DNA of 64,000 nucleotides from Saccharomonospora marina XMU15 (GCF_000244955.1 NZ_CM001439.1:901767-965766), one strand, 5' to 3'; shown: positions 1-8,992, counted from the first letter of the stretch. The notes: a model not told the origin generated them from the letters alone. Numbers and translations are program-made.

Positions 1-758
1 TCACCGCTGCCGGGGAACGCTATGTCACCCCAGCCGGCCAGCCAGGTGAAGAAGCGGGGGCCGAGGTCACGCGCCGGGTTGATGGCGTAGCCCGCGCCGG
101 TGCCGAAGCTGAGCCCGATCGCGCCGACGACGAAGCCGATCACCCAGGGGGCGAAGTTGCTCAGCGGGGCCTGGTTGCGGTTGTCGATCAGTGCGGCGAT
201 CACCCCGACGAGTAGGGCGGTACCGACGATCTGGTCGACGAAGGGACCCCACCAGGTGCCGCCGAAGTACTCGGCGGGGAAAGTCGCGAAGATCGAGAAC
301 GTGGGTAGCGACTCCGCTCTGTCCGCGATGCCCTGCGTGTTGTTGAACGCGTTGATCGCGGGCCCGTACACGGCGTAGACCACAGCGGCTCCCGCGAAGG
401 CGCCGAGGACCTGCGCCAGCCAGTACGGCGCCACCTTGGCCCAGGGGAACTTCCTGCGGATTGCGAACGCCAGTGTGACCGCGGGATTGATGTGCGCGCC
501 GCTGACGCCTCCGGCGACGTAGACGCCGAACACGACGGCCAGCGCCCAGCCGAACGCGATGATCAACCAGTTACCTGCGCCGAAGTCGACAGTTTGCCGC
601 CCCGACTCGGGCAGGCCCACCACCGCGACCGCGACACATCCCGTACCGAACATGATCAGGACAGCCGTGCCCAGGAACTCCGCCAGCATCTCGCCGCCGG
701 TTGTGGCACGCATTCTGGAGAAGACGCTGGTTCGCTGTCCGGAGGCCCTTTCACTCAC
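1..758 (-). CDS. glpF: Glycerol uptake facilitator, MIP/aquaporin family (3' end outside window)
   Basis: Integral membrane channel that lets glycerol, and perhaps water, cross the cytoplasmic membrane by facilitated diffusion. The 252 visible residues contain the first half-helix signature HINPAVTLAFAIRR and the second NPARDLGPR, the two NPA boxes that line the pore of this family, in a string of hydrophobic segments. The Asp directly after the second NPA-Arg is the usual mark of a glycerol-type rather than a pure water channel. I chose the GTG at 758 because GGAGG lies seven bases upstream; an ATG fifteen codons in is the other option. The gene runs leftwards off the window, where glpK is commonly found in actinomycetes. 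It is divergent from glpD, so both were probably controlled together. Family assignment is firm; glycerol specificity is inferred. Confidence 0.93.
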   Translation of the reverse strand, partial: MSERASGQRTSVFSRMRATTGGEMLAEFLGTAVLIMFGTGCVAVAVVGLPESGRQTVDFGAGNWLIIAFGWALAVVFGVYVAGGVSGAHINPAVTLAFAIRRKFPWAKVAPYWLAQVLGAFAGAAVVYAVYGPAINAFNNTQGIADRAESLPTFSIFATFPAEYFGGTWWGPFVDQIVGTALLVGVIAALIDNRNQAPLSNFAPWVIGFVVGAIGLSFGTGAGYAINPARDLGPRFFTWLAGWGDIAFPGSG

Positions 759-892
759 GCCTACACCTCCATGTGTGGCTTGGCACCCGTCACCCCTGCG
801 TCGGGGCACGCGCCCCTGGCGAGGTCCGCGATACGCCAGGCGACACAGACTTGCCGACCTGTGCGGGCCTAAACCTCCTCCAGCGACGTGAA

Positions 893-905
893 GTACTAAC
901 AGTAC
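893..905. promoter_or_regulatory. Perfect palindrome in the glpF-glpD divergent control region
   Basis: The 273 bases between the glpF and glpD starts hold a perfect inverted repeat, GTACT-AAC-AGTAC, at 893-905, in a stretch less GC-rich than its surroundings. The position between two divergent glycerol genes fits an operator for a glycerol-responsive regulator. No regulator gene is in view, and no -10 or -35 box is convincing by eye. Confidence 0.35.
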
Positions 906-1031
906 AGATCAACATCGTGTTGTCGAGTCCCATTCGCGAGCCTTCGAAGTACCGCCGACCGGCGCTGGACATGCCATGCTGAACGTGGGGTTGCCATGCC
1001 CCACGCCCCGAAACGTGGCGAGGAGGAACGT

Positions 1032-2741
1032 GTGACCGTGTCATTGGGGCCCGCCAACCGCGCTGAGTCGTGGGAGCGGCTGGGCAGGGAGGACTTCGAC
1101 CTCGTCGTCATCGGCGGGGGTGTCGTCGGTGCGGGGACAGCGCTCGACGCGGCCACCAGGGGGCTGCGCGTCGCGCTCGTCGAGGCCCGGGATCTGGCGT
1201 CCGGTACTTCGAGTCGATCCAGCAAGATGTTCCACGGCGGGTTGCGTTACCTGGAACAACTGGAGTTCGGCCTGGTACGCGAGGCGCTGCGGGAACGGGA
1301 GTTGATGTTGACCCGGCTGGCCCCGCACCTGGTGAAGCCGGTGAGCTTCCTGTACCCGTTGCGGCACCGACTGTGGGAGCGGCCCTACACCGCGGCCGGG
1401 CTGCTGCTCTACGACACGATGGGTGGCGCCCGTTCGGTGCCGGGCCAGAAGCACTTCACCAAGGCCGGAGCGCTGCGGATGGTTCCCGCGCTCAAACGCG
1501 ACGCCCTGATCGGCGGCATCCGCTACTACGACGGCCAGGCCGACGACGCCAGGCACACGATGACCGTCGCGAGAACGGCCGCGCACTACGGCGCCGTGGT
1601 GCGCACGTCCACTCAGGTGGTGGATTTCCTGCGGGAAGCCGACCGGGTGTCCGGCGTGAGGGTCCGAGATGTCGAGACCGGTGCGGAGACCGAGGTGAAC
1701 GCGGGTGTCGTCGTCAACTGCACCGGGGTGTGGACCGACGAACTGCAGCGGCTTTCCGGCAGCCGCGGTCGGTACCGCGTGCGGGCGAGCAAGGGTGTGC
1801 ACATCGTGGTACCGCGTGATCGCATCGTGTCCGAAACAGGTCTGATCCTGCGCACCGAGAAGTCGGTGCTGTTCGTCATCCCGTGGCGAAACCACTGGAT
1901 TCTCGGCACCACCGACACCGACTGGCACCTCGACCTGGCCCACCCCGCCGCGACCAGGTCGGACATCGACTACATCCTGGACCACGTCAACGAGGTGCTG
2001 GCCACGCCACTGACCCACGACGACATCGAAGGTGTCTACGCGGGACTGCGGCCGCTGCTCGCGGGGGAGAGCGAGGAGACCTCCAAGCTGTCGCGTGAGC
2101 ACGCGGTGGCCAGGGTGGCGCCGGGTCTGGTGGCGATCGCGGGAGGCAAGTACACCACCTACCGGGTGATGGCTGCCGACGCCGTGGACGCCGCCTCGGT
2201 GGACCTGCCGGGCCGCGTTCGCGGCTCCATCACCGACAAGGTGCCGTTGCTGGGAGCCGACGGGTACCACGCCCTGGTGAACCAGGCGGACCACCTCGCC
2301 GCGGCCCACGGGCTGCACCCCTACCGAGTCCGGCATCTGCTCGATCGCTACGGCTCACTGGTCAGCGAGGTGCTCTCGCTGGCGCAGGGGCGGCACGACC
2401 TGCTGCGTCCCCTCGACGCCGCGCCGGACTACCTGCGCGTCGAGGCGATGTACGCCGCCAGCCACGAGGGTGCGCTGCATCTGGAGGACGTGCTCGCCCG
2501 CAGGACCCGCATCTCGATCGAGTACCCGCACCGCGGCGTGGACTGCGCGGAGCAGGTCGCCGAGCTCGTGTCCGAGGTGCTGGGCTGGACGCAGGAAACC
2601 ATGGCGAAGGAAGTGGAGCTGTATCGCGAGCGAGTGCGGGCCGAGCGGGAGTCACAGAGCCAGTCCGACGACGAGGCGGCGGACGCGCGGCGGGTGGCCG
2701 CGCCGGAGGCACGTGGCAACCTCATCGAGCCGGTGAGCTGA
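1032..2741 (+). CDS. glpD: Glycerol-3-phosphate dehydrogenase, FAD-dependent
   Basis: Oxidises sn-glycerol 3-phosphate to dihydroxyacetone phosphate and passes electrons to the quinone pool; a peripheral membrane flavoprotein. The FAD-binding Rossmann motif GGGVVGAG sits at residues 28-35, followed by the GlpD-typical GTSSRSSKMFHGGLRYLE stretch. The C-terminal region, with repeated Glu-Tyr pairs and TRISIEYPHRG, matches the helical cap of bacterial GlpD. Length is 569 residues, close to the usual 520-590. The GTG at 1032 is preferred because AGGAGG ends five bases before it; an ATG 36 bases upstream lacks a ribosome site. Its divergent partner glpF imports the substrate. An order similar to mycobacterial glpD2 is likely. 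Confidence in function is high. Confidence 0.95.
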   Translation: MTVSLGPANRAESWERLGREDFDLVVIGGGVVGAGTALDAATRGLRVALVEARDLASGTSSRSSKMFHGGLRYLEQLEFGLVREALRERELMLTRLAPHLVKPVSFLYPLRHRLWERPYTAAGLLLYDTMGGARSVPGQKHFTKAGALRMVPALKRDALIGGIRYYDGQADDARHTMTVARTAAHYGAVVRTSTQVVDFLREADRVSGVRVRDVETGAETEVNAGVVVNCTGVWTDELQRLSGSRGRYRVRASKGVHIVVPRDRIVSETGLILRTEKSVLFVIPWRNHWILGTTDTDWHLDLAHPAATRSDIDYILDHVNEVLATPLTHDDIEGVYAGLRPLLAGESEETSKLSREHAVARVAPGLVAIAGGKYTTYRVMAADAVDAASVDLPGRVRGSITDKVPLLGADGYHALVNQADHLAAAHGLHPYRVRHLLDRYGSLVSEVLSLAQGRHDLLRPLDAAPDYLRVEAMYAASHEGALHLEDVLARRTRISIEYPHRGVDCAEQVAELVSEVLGWTQETMAKEVELYRERVRAERESQSQSDDEAADARRVAAPEARGNLIEPVS

Positions 2742-2770
2742 GAACCCGTCCGCGGTACGGCAGGCCCGGG

Positions 2771-3115
2771 CTACGGCTGGCCTGGTTGCGGCAGTCCGAG
2801 CAGGGCGTAGGCCCTCGTGACGGCGGCGAGCCCTTCCTCGGCGACCCGCTGAGCCAGTTCGAAGTCCTGCCGCGACCTCGCCGAGGCGAGCAGGGCGCCC
2901 GCGCTGTGCCAGCGCTCGCGTGCCGAGCGAAGCAGGGCAGCCGCCTCGGGGTCCGCGACCGGGTCCGGCACCTCGACGTGGTGACCGAGCAGGTGATACC
3001 GCGACCGCGCCGCGATCGCCGCACTGCCGGGATGTGGCTGCCTGCGCAGCACCACGGGTAGCACCGCGCCCGCGACCAGTACGACGCCCGCGAGGGTGAG
3101 CCACAGCCACGTCAC
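2771..3115 (-). CDS. Small membrane-anchored protein of the YxAPG cassette
   Basis: Not recognised as a named family. The 114-residue protein has one N-terminal membrane helix (about residues 3-24), then a basic turn and a soluble helical part. Its last 50 residues (LLRSARERWHSAGALLASAR...LAQRVAEEGLAAV) resemble the C-terminal helices of the 432-residue protein encoded at 3996-5294 (ERHATATTLFEQAH...VRDIAAQGQRLL), which suggests a common alpha-helical hairpin. It is the last gene of a run on the minus strand, and its start overlaps the stop of the preceding gene by four bases, so it is translationally coupled. It probably acts with the two membrane proteins upstream at the cell envelope. Function unknown. 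Confidence 0.75.
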   Translation of the reverse strand: MTWLWLTLAGVVLVAGAVLPVVLRRQPHPGSAAIAARSRYHLLGHHVEVPDPVADPEAAALLRSARERWHSAGALLASARSRQDFELAQRVAEEGLAAVTRAYALLGLPQPGQP

Positions 3116-3999
3116 AGCAGCTGCCTTTCCAGCGTGGTGATCCGCGACTCCAGCTCCGCCAGTCGCGGACCGTCTCCCGCCTCGCGGAACTCGTGCAGGA
3201 TGAGCACGTACTCCTTGGCGTGTTCCGCATCGGCAGGCCCGTCCGGGTGCAACACGCGGTCGGCGAGGCGGTTCAGCCGCGCGTCCACGGCGGTGCGGCG
3301 GCGAGCGGCGGCACCACGGGCGCCCAGCCTGTCACGCAGTGCCAGCGCGGACCCACGCAGCAGCAGGAACAGCACCACCGGCGCCGACACCATCGCCGCG
3401 CCCGCGAGCAGCAACCGGCCGACGTCGGTGACGTCGTCCACGGGTCCCCGCCGTGGGATCTCGCCGTATGCCTGCGCGGCATCGGCGTCGAAGGCGAGGG
3501 CGTACTCCTCGATCTCCGGGGTGAGGTCGGTGTCGGTGACGCGATACTGCCAGGAGGCCTCCGCCTTGAGGATGACTCCGAAGGAGAAGTCCTCGGCGGA
3601 GTCGTCGCCGCGCGTGGGTTCGGGGAAGCCGGGTCCGTCGCAGTAGGTACTGGCGTACTCGCCTTCGTCGGCGGAGAAGACGATGACCAGGTTCGTCGGC
3701 ACCAGCGTTGCGATGTCGTCGCACAGCGCCCGGCTCGGGTCCTCCTCAGCTGCGTAGTCGAGCAGTGGTTCGTCGTCGAAGATCGCGACGACGATGGCCC
3801 GATCGCCGATCACCTCGCGGGCCCGCACCGGGTCGACAAGGCCGGGTGCGCCCGGCGCGACGTAGACGGAGCTGTCGCGAAGGTTCTGGGCCGCTTCGCG
3901 GGCCCGCTCGCCCGGCAGTTGCCACGGCTTGAACACGATCAAGAACCCCACGACGCCGAGCAGCGCCGCATAGCCCCATGCGGGTATCCGCTTCGTCAC
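3112..3999 (-). CDS. Membrane protein with one external YxAPG domain
   Basis: Unrecognised 295-residue protein. It has an N-terminal signal-anchor helix (about 9-25), an external domain of about 160 residues, a second membrane helix near 195-218 (AGAAMVSAPVVLFLLL) and a cytoplasmic helical tail that looks like a coiled coil. The external domain opens with SSVYVAPGAPGLVDPVRARE followed by a beta-strand IVVAIFDDEP. The same pattern occurs twice in the neighbour at 3996-5294 (QIYRAPG... and PVYNAPG...). Two cysteines in the domain (ALCDDI and TYCDGP) could form an external disulfide. The gene overlaps both neighbours by four bases. A relation to TPM-type domains is possible from topology, but I cannot show it. 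Confidence 0.8.
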   Translation of the reverse strand: MTKRIPAWGYAALLGVVGFLIVFKPWQLPGERAREAAQNLRDSSVYVAPGAPGLVDPVRAREVIGDRAIVVAIFDDEPLLDYAAEEDPSRALCDDIATLVPTNLVIVFSADEGEYASTYCDGPGFPEPTRGDDSAEDFSFGVILKAEASWQYRVTDTDLTPEIEEYALAFDADAAQAYGEIPRRGPVDDVTDVGRLLLAGAAMVSAPVVLFLLLRGSALALRDRLGARGAAARRRTAVDARLNRLADRVLHPDGPADAEHAKEYVLILHEFREAGDGPRLAELESRITTLERQLL

Positions 4000-5294
4000 G
4001 AACCCCGCTCCTCCCGCAGCAGCCGCTGCCCCTGTGCCGCGATGTCGCGGACCTCAGCCATGGCAGCGGGCGTGTGTGCCTGCTCGAACAGGGTGGTGGC
4101 GGTGGCATGCCGCTCGGCCGCCGCGGCATCGCGACCGCCGTCGCCGTCGAGCAGCCGCCTGCCGAGTTCGGCGATCTCGGCGAACGCCTCGGCGCCTGCC
4201 TCGCGTAGTGCCTCCCGGTCGGCCCTGGCCCGCCGCGCCCGCCGCAGCAGCGTCCGCAGCAGCGCGGTCCCGCCGATCACCACGGCCGACCCGCCGACGA
4301 GCCACGGTGCGAGCGCCCCGATGAGCTGGCGCGACGTTCGCGGTGGCGGGCGACCGAACGGATGCTCGGTCAACAGTTGGTCGGCGCGCAGCAGCACCGT
4401 GCCGATCCGGTCGGTCATCGTGATGCCCTGCTCGAAGCTGCCACCCTCGTAGCGGCCGTAGGCGTAGTCGCGGGCGGAGACCAGCTCGTCGTGGTGGGCA
4501 CCGGCCACCTCGAGCCAGCCGCCGTGGGCCACCAGCACGACCTCGCCGGGGAACCGCCTCGCCAACGGCCGCGCGTAGTGCGCCATCGGCCCGTTCGGGT
4601 CGGCGACCGGTAACGCCGCCACCCGTACCCGCAGGCCGGTGCGTTCCCGGATTCGCTCGACCGACAGCTCGACCGGGTCGTCACGACCCGGGGCGTTGTA
4701 GACGGGTTCCTCGCGCAGCTGCCGTTCCAGTTCGGTGAGCTGTCGCGGTGTCGCAGGCACGACCGGCGCCGCGGGACGGTTCGGCGACCCGCTTGCGGTC
4801 TGCACGCCCTTGGCGTGGCGGATCACCAACCACAGCAGATCGGTGACGTCGTAGCGTGCGGTCACCCTTCGCAGCTCGGCCAGGTCGCTCGGGCTCGCGG
4901 CGACCCCCTCGCTGGAGGAGACGTGCAACCCCTCCACCCGGACCCACTTGTTGCCTGTCCGCTCGCTCCACCGCATGAGCTGGTCGTACACCTGGTCGAA
5001 GTGCTCGTCGTGGCTGGCGTAGTTGCCGCCCTCTCCCATCGGCCCTGTGAAGGGCGCGATCAGTACCCGGATGTCCGGCGTCAGCTCCCGCCGGATGAGT
5101 TCGGTGTCGAAGTAGGCCACAGCGCCCGGTGCCCGGTAGATCTGCTGGGTCTCGAAGGCCCGCAGCGCCGCGGCGACGTCGAGTTTCGGTGGCAGCGGTT
5201 CCTCGGCGGCCGCGCGGCCCGCGGGCATCGGGCTGATACCGAGCAGCGTGAACACGGTCGCGAGCAGCACCAGCAGCGGTGCGGCCCTGCTCAC
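3996..5294 (-). CDS. Secreted/membrane protein with two YxAPG domains
   Basis: Unrecognised 432-residue protein. A signal peptide (about residues 4-28, ending at AAAEE) leads to two tandem external domains. Each begins with a YxAPG motif (QIYRAPGAVAYFD near 49, PVYNAPGRDDPVE near 193) followed by a short helix with paired Arg and a hydrophobic strand. A membrane helix follows near 328-346 (APWLVGGSAVVIGGTALL), and then a basic, helical cytoplasmic tail. The GTG at 5294 was chosen because it overlaps the stop of the acetyltransferase gene as GTGA; the frame stays open further upstream but only inside that gene. It shares the module with the next protein and so appears to be the core of a small envelope cassette. 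Confidence 0.8.
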   Translation of the reverse strand: MSRAAPLLVLLATVFTLLGISPMPAGRAAAEEPLPPKLDVAAALRAFETQQIYRAPGAVAYFDTELIRRELTPDIRVLIAPFTGPMGEGGNYASHDEHFDQVYDQLMRWSERTGNKWVRVEGLHVSSSEGVAASPSDLAELRRVTARYDVTDLLWLVIRHAKGVQTASGSPNRPAAPVVPATPRQLTELERQLREEPVYNAPGRDDPVELSVERIRERTGLRVRVAALPVADPNGPMAHYARPLARRFPGEVVLVAHGGWLEVAGAHHDELVSARDYAYGRYEGGSFEQGITMTDRIGTVLLRADQLLTEHPFGRPPPRTSRQLIGALAPWLVGGSAVVIGGTALLRTLLRRARRARADREALREAGAEAFAEIAELGRRLLDGDGGRDAAAAERHATATTLFEQAHTPAAMAEVRDIAAQGQRLLREERGS

Positions 5295-5812
5295 GCGTCG
5301 CCGTCCGAGGCCAGCCGCCAGCGCTGTTCGGAGCCCGCAGCGTCGACGAGTGTGAAGCCGCACTTCCTCGCGACCGCTTCCGATGGGTGATTGGCGGCAT
5401 CGTGGCGGTAGTCGACGTGGCGAAGACCGAGCGCTCCGAACCCGAACCGCAACGCCGCGGCCAGCGCGGTGGCGGCGATGCCTCGTCCGCGTTCGGCAGG
5501 GTGCACCCACACTGCCGCCTCCGCTGTGCCCGCGTCGAGGTCCAGCCGCTTCAGTCCCACCTCACCGAGTAGTTCGCCGGTGGTGGGCTCGGCGACGGCC
5601 CAGGAACAGCGCTCGTCGCGTATCCACTCGCGCGCGCGGCCCTCGACGTAGGCGGTGGCCGCCTCGACCGTGCTGACGACGTAGTGAGGGACGAATCGAC
5701 GGTGAACCGGGTCGGCGAAGGCGGCAAGCAGCCGTGGCCGATCGTCCAGCAGTTCGTCCGCTCGCAGACTGCGCAGGTAGTAGGTCCCCGCATTGATCTC
5801 GACCGGCTCCAC
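5291..5812 (-). CDS. GNAT-family N-acetyltransferase
   Basis: Predicted cytoplasmic acetyltransferase of 173 residues that would move an acetyl group from acetyl-CoA to an amine. The acetyl-CoA pyrophosphate-binding loop appears as HPAERGRGIAATAL (about residues 119-132), and the C-terminal part has the family's N-x4-A-x2-CGF pattern (NHPSEAVARKCGF). The layout with a preceding GEVGLKRLDL strand matches RimJ/RimL-type enzymes that act on protein N-termini or antibiotics. It is the first gene of a coupled run with the three YxAPG-cassette membrane proteins, and its stop overlaps the next start. Substrate unknown; no regulator is adjacent. Confidence 0.85.
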   Translation of the reverse strand: MEPVEINAGTYYLRSLRADELLDDRPRLLAAFADPVHRRFVPHYVVSTVEAATAYVEGRAREWIRDERCSWAVAEPTTGELLGEVGLKRLDLDAGTAEAAVWVHPAERGRGIAATALAAALRFGFGALGLRHVDYRHDAANHPSEAVARKCGFTLVDAAGSEQRWRLASDGDA

Positions 5813-5821
5813 ACGGTGATC

Positions 5822-6238
5822 TTATGGCCCTCGACGCCGGTTGGAGGCCAAAGACCCTGCCAGCAGCGCGACCACGGCAGGTAACAGGAACACGAACACC
5901 ATGCCCCTCGCGACGGTGAAGAACAGCACGAGGGCCACGATGGCCGCGATCGGGACGGCGCTCGCCGCTACCCGCTGCTGCCAGGGCTGCGGCGGGTTGC
6001 CTCGCTGCTGCGGTTGCCCCAGCGTGCGAACGGTGCGAAGCACACTCGGCCGCGGCTCCGGCAGGTCGGAGAAGATGGGCTCCAACTCCCCGCGCAGCTT
6101 GGCTGCACTCACCTGGCCCGACCGCTGCTCGAACTCGACCAGGTCCAGCCGCCCGCTGCGGACGTGCTCGGAAAGCGCGTCCAACGCTTCTTGCCGCTCA
6201 GCGTCACTGAGCCGGTACTCCGGTCGATCGACGGCCAC
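5822..6238 (-). CDS. DUF1707 (SHOCT-like) membrane protein
   Basis: A 138-residue protein that begins with a DUF1707 domain (YRLSDAERQEALDALSEHVRSG, then LDLVEFEQRSGQV), a short helical actinobacterial module about 50 residues long. A linker rich in Pro and Gln follows, then two hydrophobic segments (about 91-108 and 111-130) that probably form a membrane hairpin. This domain order is common in actinomycete membrane proteins of unknown role. It lies only nine bases upstream of the acetyltransferase gene on the same strand and is likely the first gene of that transcription unit. No catalytic residues are visible. Confidence 0.85.
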   Translation of the reverse strand: MAVDRPEYRLSDAERQEALDALSEHVRSGRLDLVEFEQRSGQVSAAKLRGELEPIFSDLPEPRPSVLRTVRTLGQPQQRGNPPQPWQQRVAASAVPIAAIVALVLFFTVARGMVFVFLLPAVVALLAGSLASNRRRGP

Positions 6239-6298
6239 GTCTCGATGGTAGGTCGGGTGGATCAGTGGCTGCCACGAAGCCCGGCGGCCGTCCGATCG

Positions 6299-6343
6299 CC
6301 CCAGTCCTTGATGCCCCAGTCCTTCATGCCTCAGTCCTTGATC
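6299..6343. repeat. Three 15-bp tandem units covering the end of the carboxylase alpha gene
   Basis: Three adjacent 15-base units (consensus CCCCAGTCCTTGATG) lie at 6299-6313, 6314-6328 and 6329-6343. The third encodes the last residues Ile-Lys-Asp and the stop codon of the biotin carboxylase gene; the other two lie just past the stop. The units differ at one or two bases each. They look like a slippage duplication of the gene's 3' end; the period keeps frame, so a stop-codon change would add repeated residues. Confidence 0.8.
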
Positions 6344-8106
6344 TCGGCCAGCACGGCGCCCTGGCTGACGGCGGAGCCGACCTCGACGGACAGTCCGGTG
6401 ACCGTGCCCGACTTGTGCGCGGTGACCGGGTTCTCCATCTTCATGGCTTCCAGCACCACGATCAGTTCGCCCGCCTCGACCTGCTGACCGTCGGTGACCG
6501 CCAGCTTGACGATCGTGCCCTGCATGGGGGCGGTGACCGCGTCCCCACTGACGGCCGCCTTCGCGCCGCTGCCACGCTTTCGCGGTTTGGCCTTGCCCGC
6601 CGCTGCGGTGCCGCCACCGCCGAGCGCCAGGTCGCCGGGCAGGGACACCTCCAGCCTGCGGCCTGCCACCTCCACCACGACGTTGTGGCGCGGTGCGGCT
6701 TCCGCTTCGGCTTCCGCTGCGCCGGTGAACGGTTCGATGGTGTTGTCGAACTCGGTCTCGATCCAGCGGGTGTGCACCGAGAAGCCGGTGCCGTCGCCGA
6801 CGAAAGCCTCGTCGCGCAGAACCGCCCGGTGGAACGGCAGGACGGTCGCCAAGCCCTCAGCGACCATCTCGTCCAGCGCACGGCGGGCGCGCTCGATGGC
6901 CTGGGTGCGGTCGGCCCCGGTGACGATCACCTTGGCGAGCATGGAGTCGAACTGCCCGCCGATCACGCTGCCGGTCTCCACCCCGGAGTCGACACGCACG
7001 CCAGGCCCTTCGGGGAAGACCAGGCGGGTGACCGTCCCCGGTGCGGGCAGGAAGTTGCGGCCCGCGTCCTCGCCGTTGATGCGGAACTCGATCGAGTGAC
7101 CACGCGGCTCGGGGTCCTCGGTGAACGGCAGCGTGCCGCCCTCTGCGATCCGGAACTGCTCACGCACGAGGTCGATGCCGGTGGTCTCCTCCGAGACCGG
7201 GTGCTCGACCTGGAGGCGGGTGTTCACCTCGAGGAAGGAGATCGTGCCGTCGACACCGACCAGGTACTCGACCGTGCCTGCGCCGTAGTAGCCGGCTTCC
7301 TTGCAGATGGCCTTCGCCGAGGAGTGGATGATCTCGCGCTGTTCGGCGGTGAGGAACGGGGCGGGTGCCTCCTCGACCAGTTTCTGATGGCGGCGTTGCA
7401 GCGAGCAGTCCCTGGTGCCCACGACAACCACGTTGCCGTGCTTGTCCGCGAGCACCTGCGCCTCGACGTGGCGGGGCCGATCCAGGTAGCGCTCGACGAA
7501 GCATTCGCCACGGCCGAACGCGGCCACGGCCTCGCGGGTGGCCGAATCGAACAGCTCGGGGATCTCCTCCATGCTGCGGGCGACCTTCAGGCCCCGGCCA
7601 CCGCCACCGAACGCGGCCTTGATGGCCACGGGCAGGCCGTGCTCCTCGGCGAACGCGACCACCTCGTCGGCGCCCGCCACCGGGTCCTTCGTGCCAGGCA
7701 CGAGCGGCGCGCCCGCCTTCAACCCGATGTGCCGCGCGGTGACCTTGTCCCCCAGGTCGCGGATGGCTTGCGGGCTCGGTCCGATCCAGGTGAGTCCCGC
7801 GTCAATCACCGCCTGCGCGAAGTCGGCGTTCTCGGAGAGGAAGCCGTAGCCGGGGTGCACGGCGTCGGCGCCGGACCGCTTCGCGGCGTCGAGCAGTTTG
7901 TCGAACACCAGGTAGCTCTCGGCCGCCGTGGTACCGCCCAGCGCGAAGGCCTCGTCGGCCATGCGAACGTGTGGTGCGTCCCTGTCGGGGTCGGCGTACA
8001 CGGCCACGCTGGCCAGCCCCGCGTCCTTGGCCGCTCTGATCACCCTGACGGCGATCTCACCGCGGTTGGCGACGAGCACCTTCGTGACGCTCGCTGGTTC
8101 GGGCAC
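6331..8106 (-). CDS. accA3: Acetyl/propionyl-CoA carboxylase alpha subunit (biotin carboxylase plus BCCP)
   Basis: ATP-dependent carboxylation of biotin and its carriage to the transcarboxylase. The N-terminal biotin carboxylase part ([30 protein letters not shown]-grasp loop [22 protein letters not shown]) fills residues 1 to about 450. The C-terminal carrier domain carries EAMKMENPV with the biotinylated Lys at 556. At 591 residues it is the usual length for actinobacterial AccA3. The GTG start at 8106 is preceded by GGGAGG. The accD-accE-maf cluster lies just upstream in the same orientation but separated by a plus-strand gene, as in mycobacteria with other genes in between. It probably serves several beta subunits. 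The biotin ligase encoded at 11717 would load the Lys. Confidence 0.95.
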   Translation of the reverse strand: MPEPASVTKVLVANRGEIAVRVIRAAKDAGLASVAVYADPDRDAPHVRMADEAFALGGTTAAESYLVFDKLLDAAKRSGADAVHPGYGFLSENADFAQAVIDAGLTWIGPSPQAIRDLGDKVTARHIGLKAGAPLVPGTKDPVAGADEVVAFAEEHGLPVAIKAAFGGGGRGLKVARSMEEIPELFDSATREAVAAFGRGECFVERYLDRPRHVEAQVLADKHGNVVVVGTRDCSLQRRHQKLVEEAPAPFLTAEQREIIHSSAKAICKEAGYYGAGTVEYLVGVDGTISFLEVNTRLQVEHPVSEETTGIDLVREQFRIAEGGTLPFTEDPEPRGHSIEFRINGEDAGRNFLPAPGTVTRLVFPEGPGVRVDSGVETGSVIGGQFDSMLAKVIVTGADRTQAIERARRALDEMVAEGLATVLPFHRAVLRDEAFVGDGTGFSVHTRWIETEFDNTIEPFTGAAEAEAEAAPRHNVVVEVAGRRLEVSLPGDLALGGGGTAAAGKAKPRKRGSGAKAAVSGDAVTAPMQGTIVKLAVTDGQQVEAGELIVVLEAMKMENPVTAHKSGTVTGLSVEVGSAVSQGAVLAEIKD

Positions 8107-8283
8107 GCTTACCTCCCTGTTAGCTGCTCACGCGAGAGTTTACGGACTCCGTTGCCGTGGCAGACGAGACGAGGCTCACGCGACGTGCGGGTGATGCCGG
8201 GTGGCGCCGTAGCTGAACGCCCGCGATCACCTCGCCTACCCTCGGGCGCGAACGCGCAGCACACGCTGAGGGAGGCCGATCAG

Positions 8284-8988
8284 GTGGCGGGAACGCCGGC
8301 GCCGCGCGCCGTCGTGCTCACGACGGCGCTGTCGTTCGCCGTGGCCGTGTGCGCGTTGGTGACGGCTGCGGTGCTGCGAACCGGGGACTCCGCGCCCGCG
8401 AGCGCGGGCGGCGCGGTGAACACGGCGGCGGAGTCCCGCTCCGGCTGCGGCGGCGAACCGTGCCGCGTGCTCGCGTCGGCCACGGTCAACGGCATGCCGG
8501 TGGAGTTGCTGGCCGACAGCCGCGGCGGCACGGGAAGGCTGCGGGCAGGTGGGCCGTCGTCGGGTACCACCGCGGAGACCACGATCACCGGCATGGGCGT
8601 GCGGCTCAACCACGACTCGCTGCGCTGCGTCGAGATCGCCACCCCGGTCTGCCTCGTACGCGGGCCGCACGACGGCGGGATGGCGGGCGAGTTGCACATC
8701 TGGCGTGGTGACGGTTGGGCTTCGGCAGAGCGGCCGTACTTCTCCGACGCGGGCAGCATCACGCTCGACGACGCGGCAGCCGATGCCGCGCCTGAGGTGA
8801 TCGTGGTGCGGCACGAGTGCGGCCGCGCTGACGACGTCTCGCAGTGCAGGCGCGCGCCGGTGCTCGCCGAGGTCTACGACCTGCGTGGCCGACTCGTCGG
8901 CTGCACGGCCGGGTTCGACTCGCCAGGCCAGTTGCGCGGCTGGCCGGAGGTGGATCTCGCTGCCGACGAGGTGGGTTCCTGCTCGTAG
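8284..8988 (+). CDS. Secreted or membrane-anchored protein, function unknown
   Basis: A 234-residue protein not matched to a family. A short basic N-terminus and a hydrophobic helix (about residues 9-29, VVLTTALSFAVAVCALVTAAVL) form a signal peptide or anchor. The rest is a probably external domain with eight cysteines in pairs (SGCGGEPCRV, RCVE...VCLVRG, HECGR...SQCRR, GCTAG...GSCS), which suggests disulfides outside the cell. The GTG at 8284 was chosen because GAGGGAGG ends about nine bases upstream. The open frame reaches far upstream, but that stretch is only the antisense of the carboxylase gene. The gene stands alone, facing away from the carboxylase gene and converging on maf. Confidence 0.8.
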   Translation: MAGTPAPRAVVLTTALSFAVAVCALVTAAVLRTGDSAPASAGGAVNTAAESRSGCGGEPCRVLASATVNGMPVELLADSRGGTGRLRAGGPSSGTTAETTITGMGVRLNHDSLRCVEIATPVCLVRGPHDGGMAGELHIWRGDGWASAERPYFSDAGSITLDDAAADAAPEVIVVRHECGRADDVSQCRRAPVLAEVYDLRGRLVGCTAGFDSPGQLRGWPEVDLAADEVGSCS

Positions 8989-8992
8989 CGGC

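Noticed and set aside
1041..2336. A 431-codon minus-strand frame
   Set aside because: It mirrors glpD, whose motifs are complete; the antisense peptide is rich in His, Gln and Arg with no domain, as expected from high GC.
6265..8988. A 907-codon plus-strand frame
   Set aside because: Most of it is the antisense of the biotin carboxylase gene; codon pattern and known motifs are on the other strand. Only its last part, from 8284, is a real gene.
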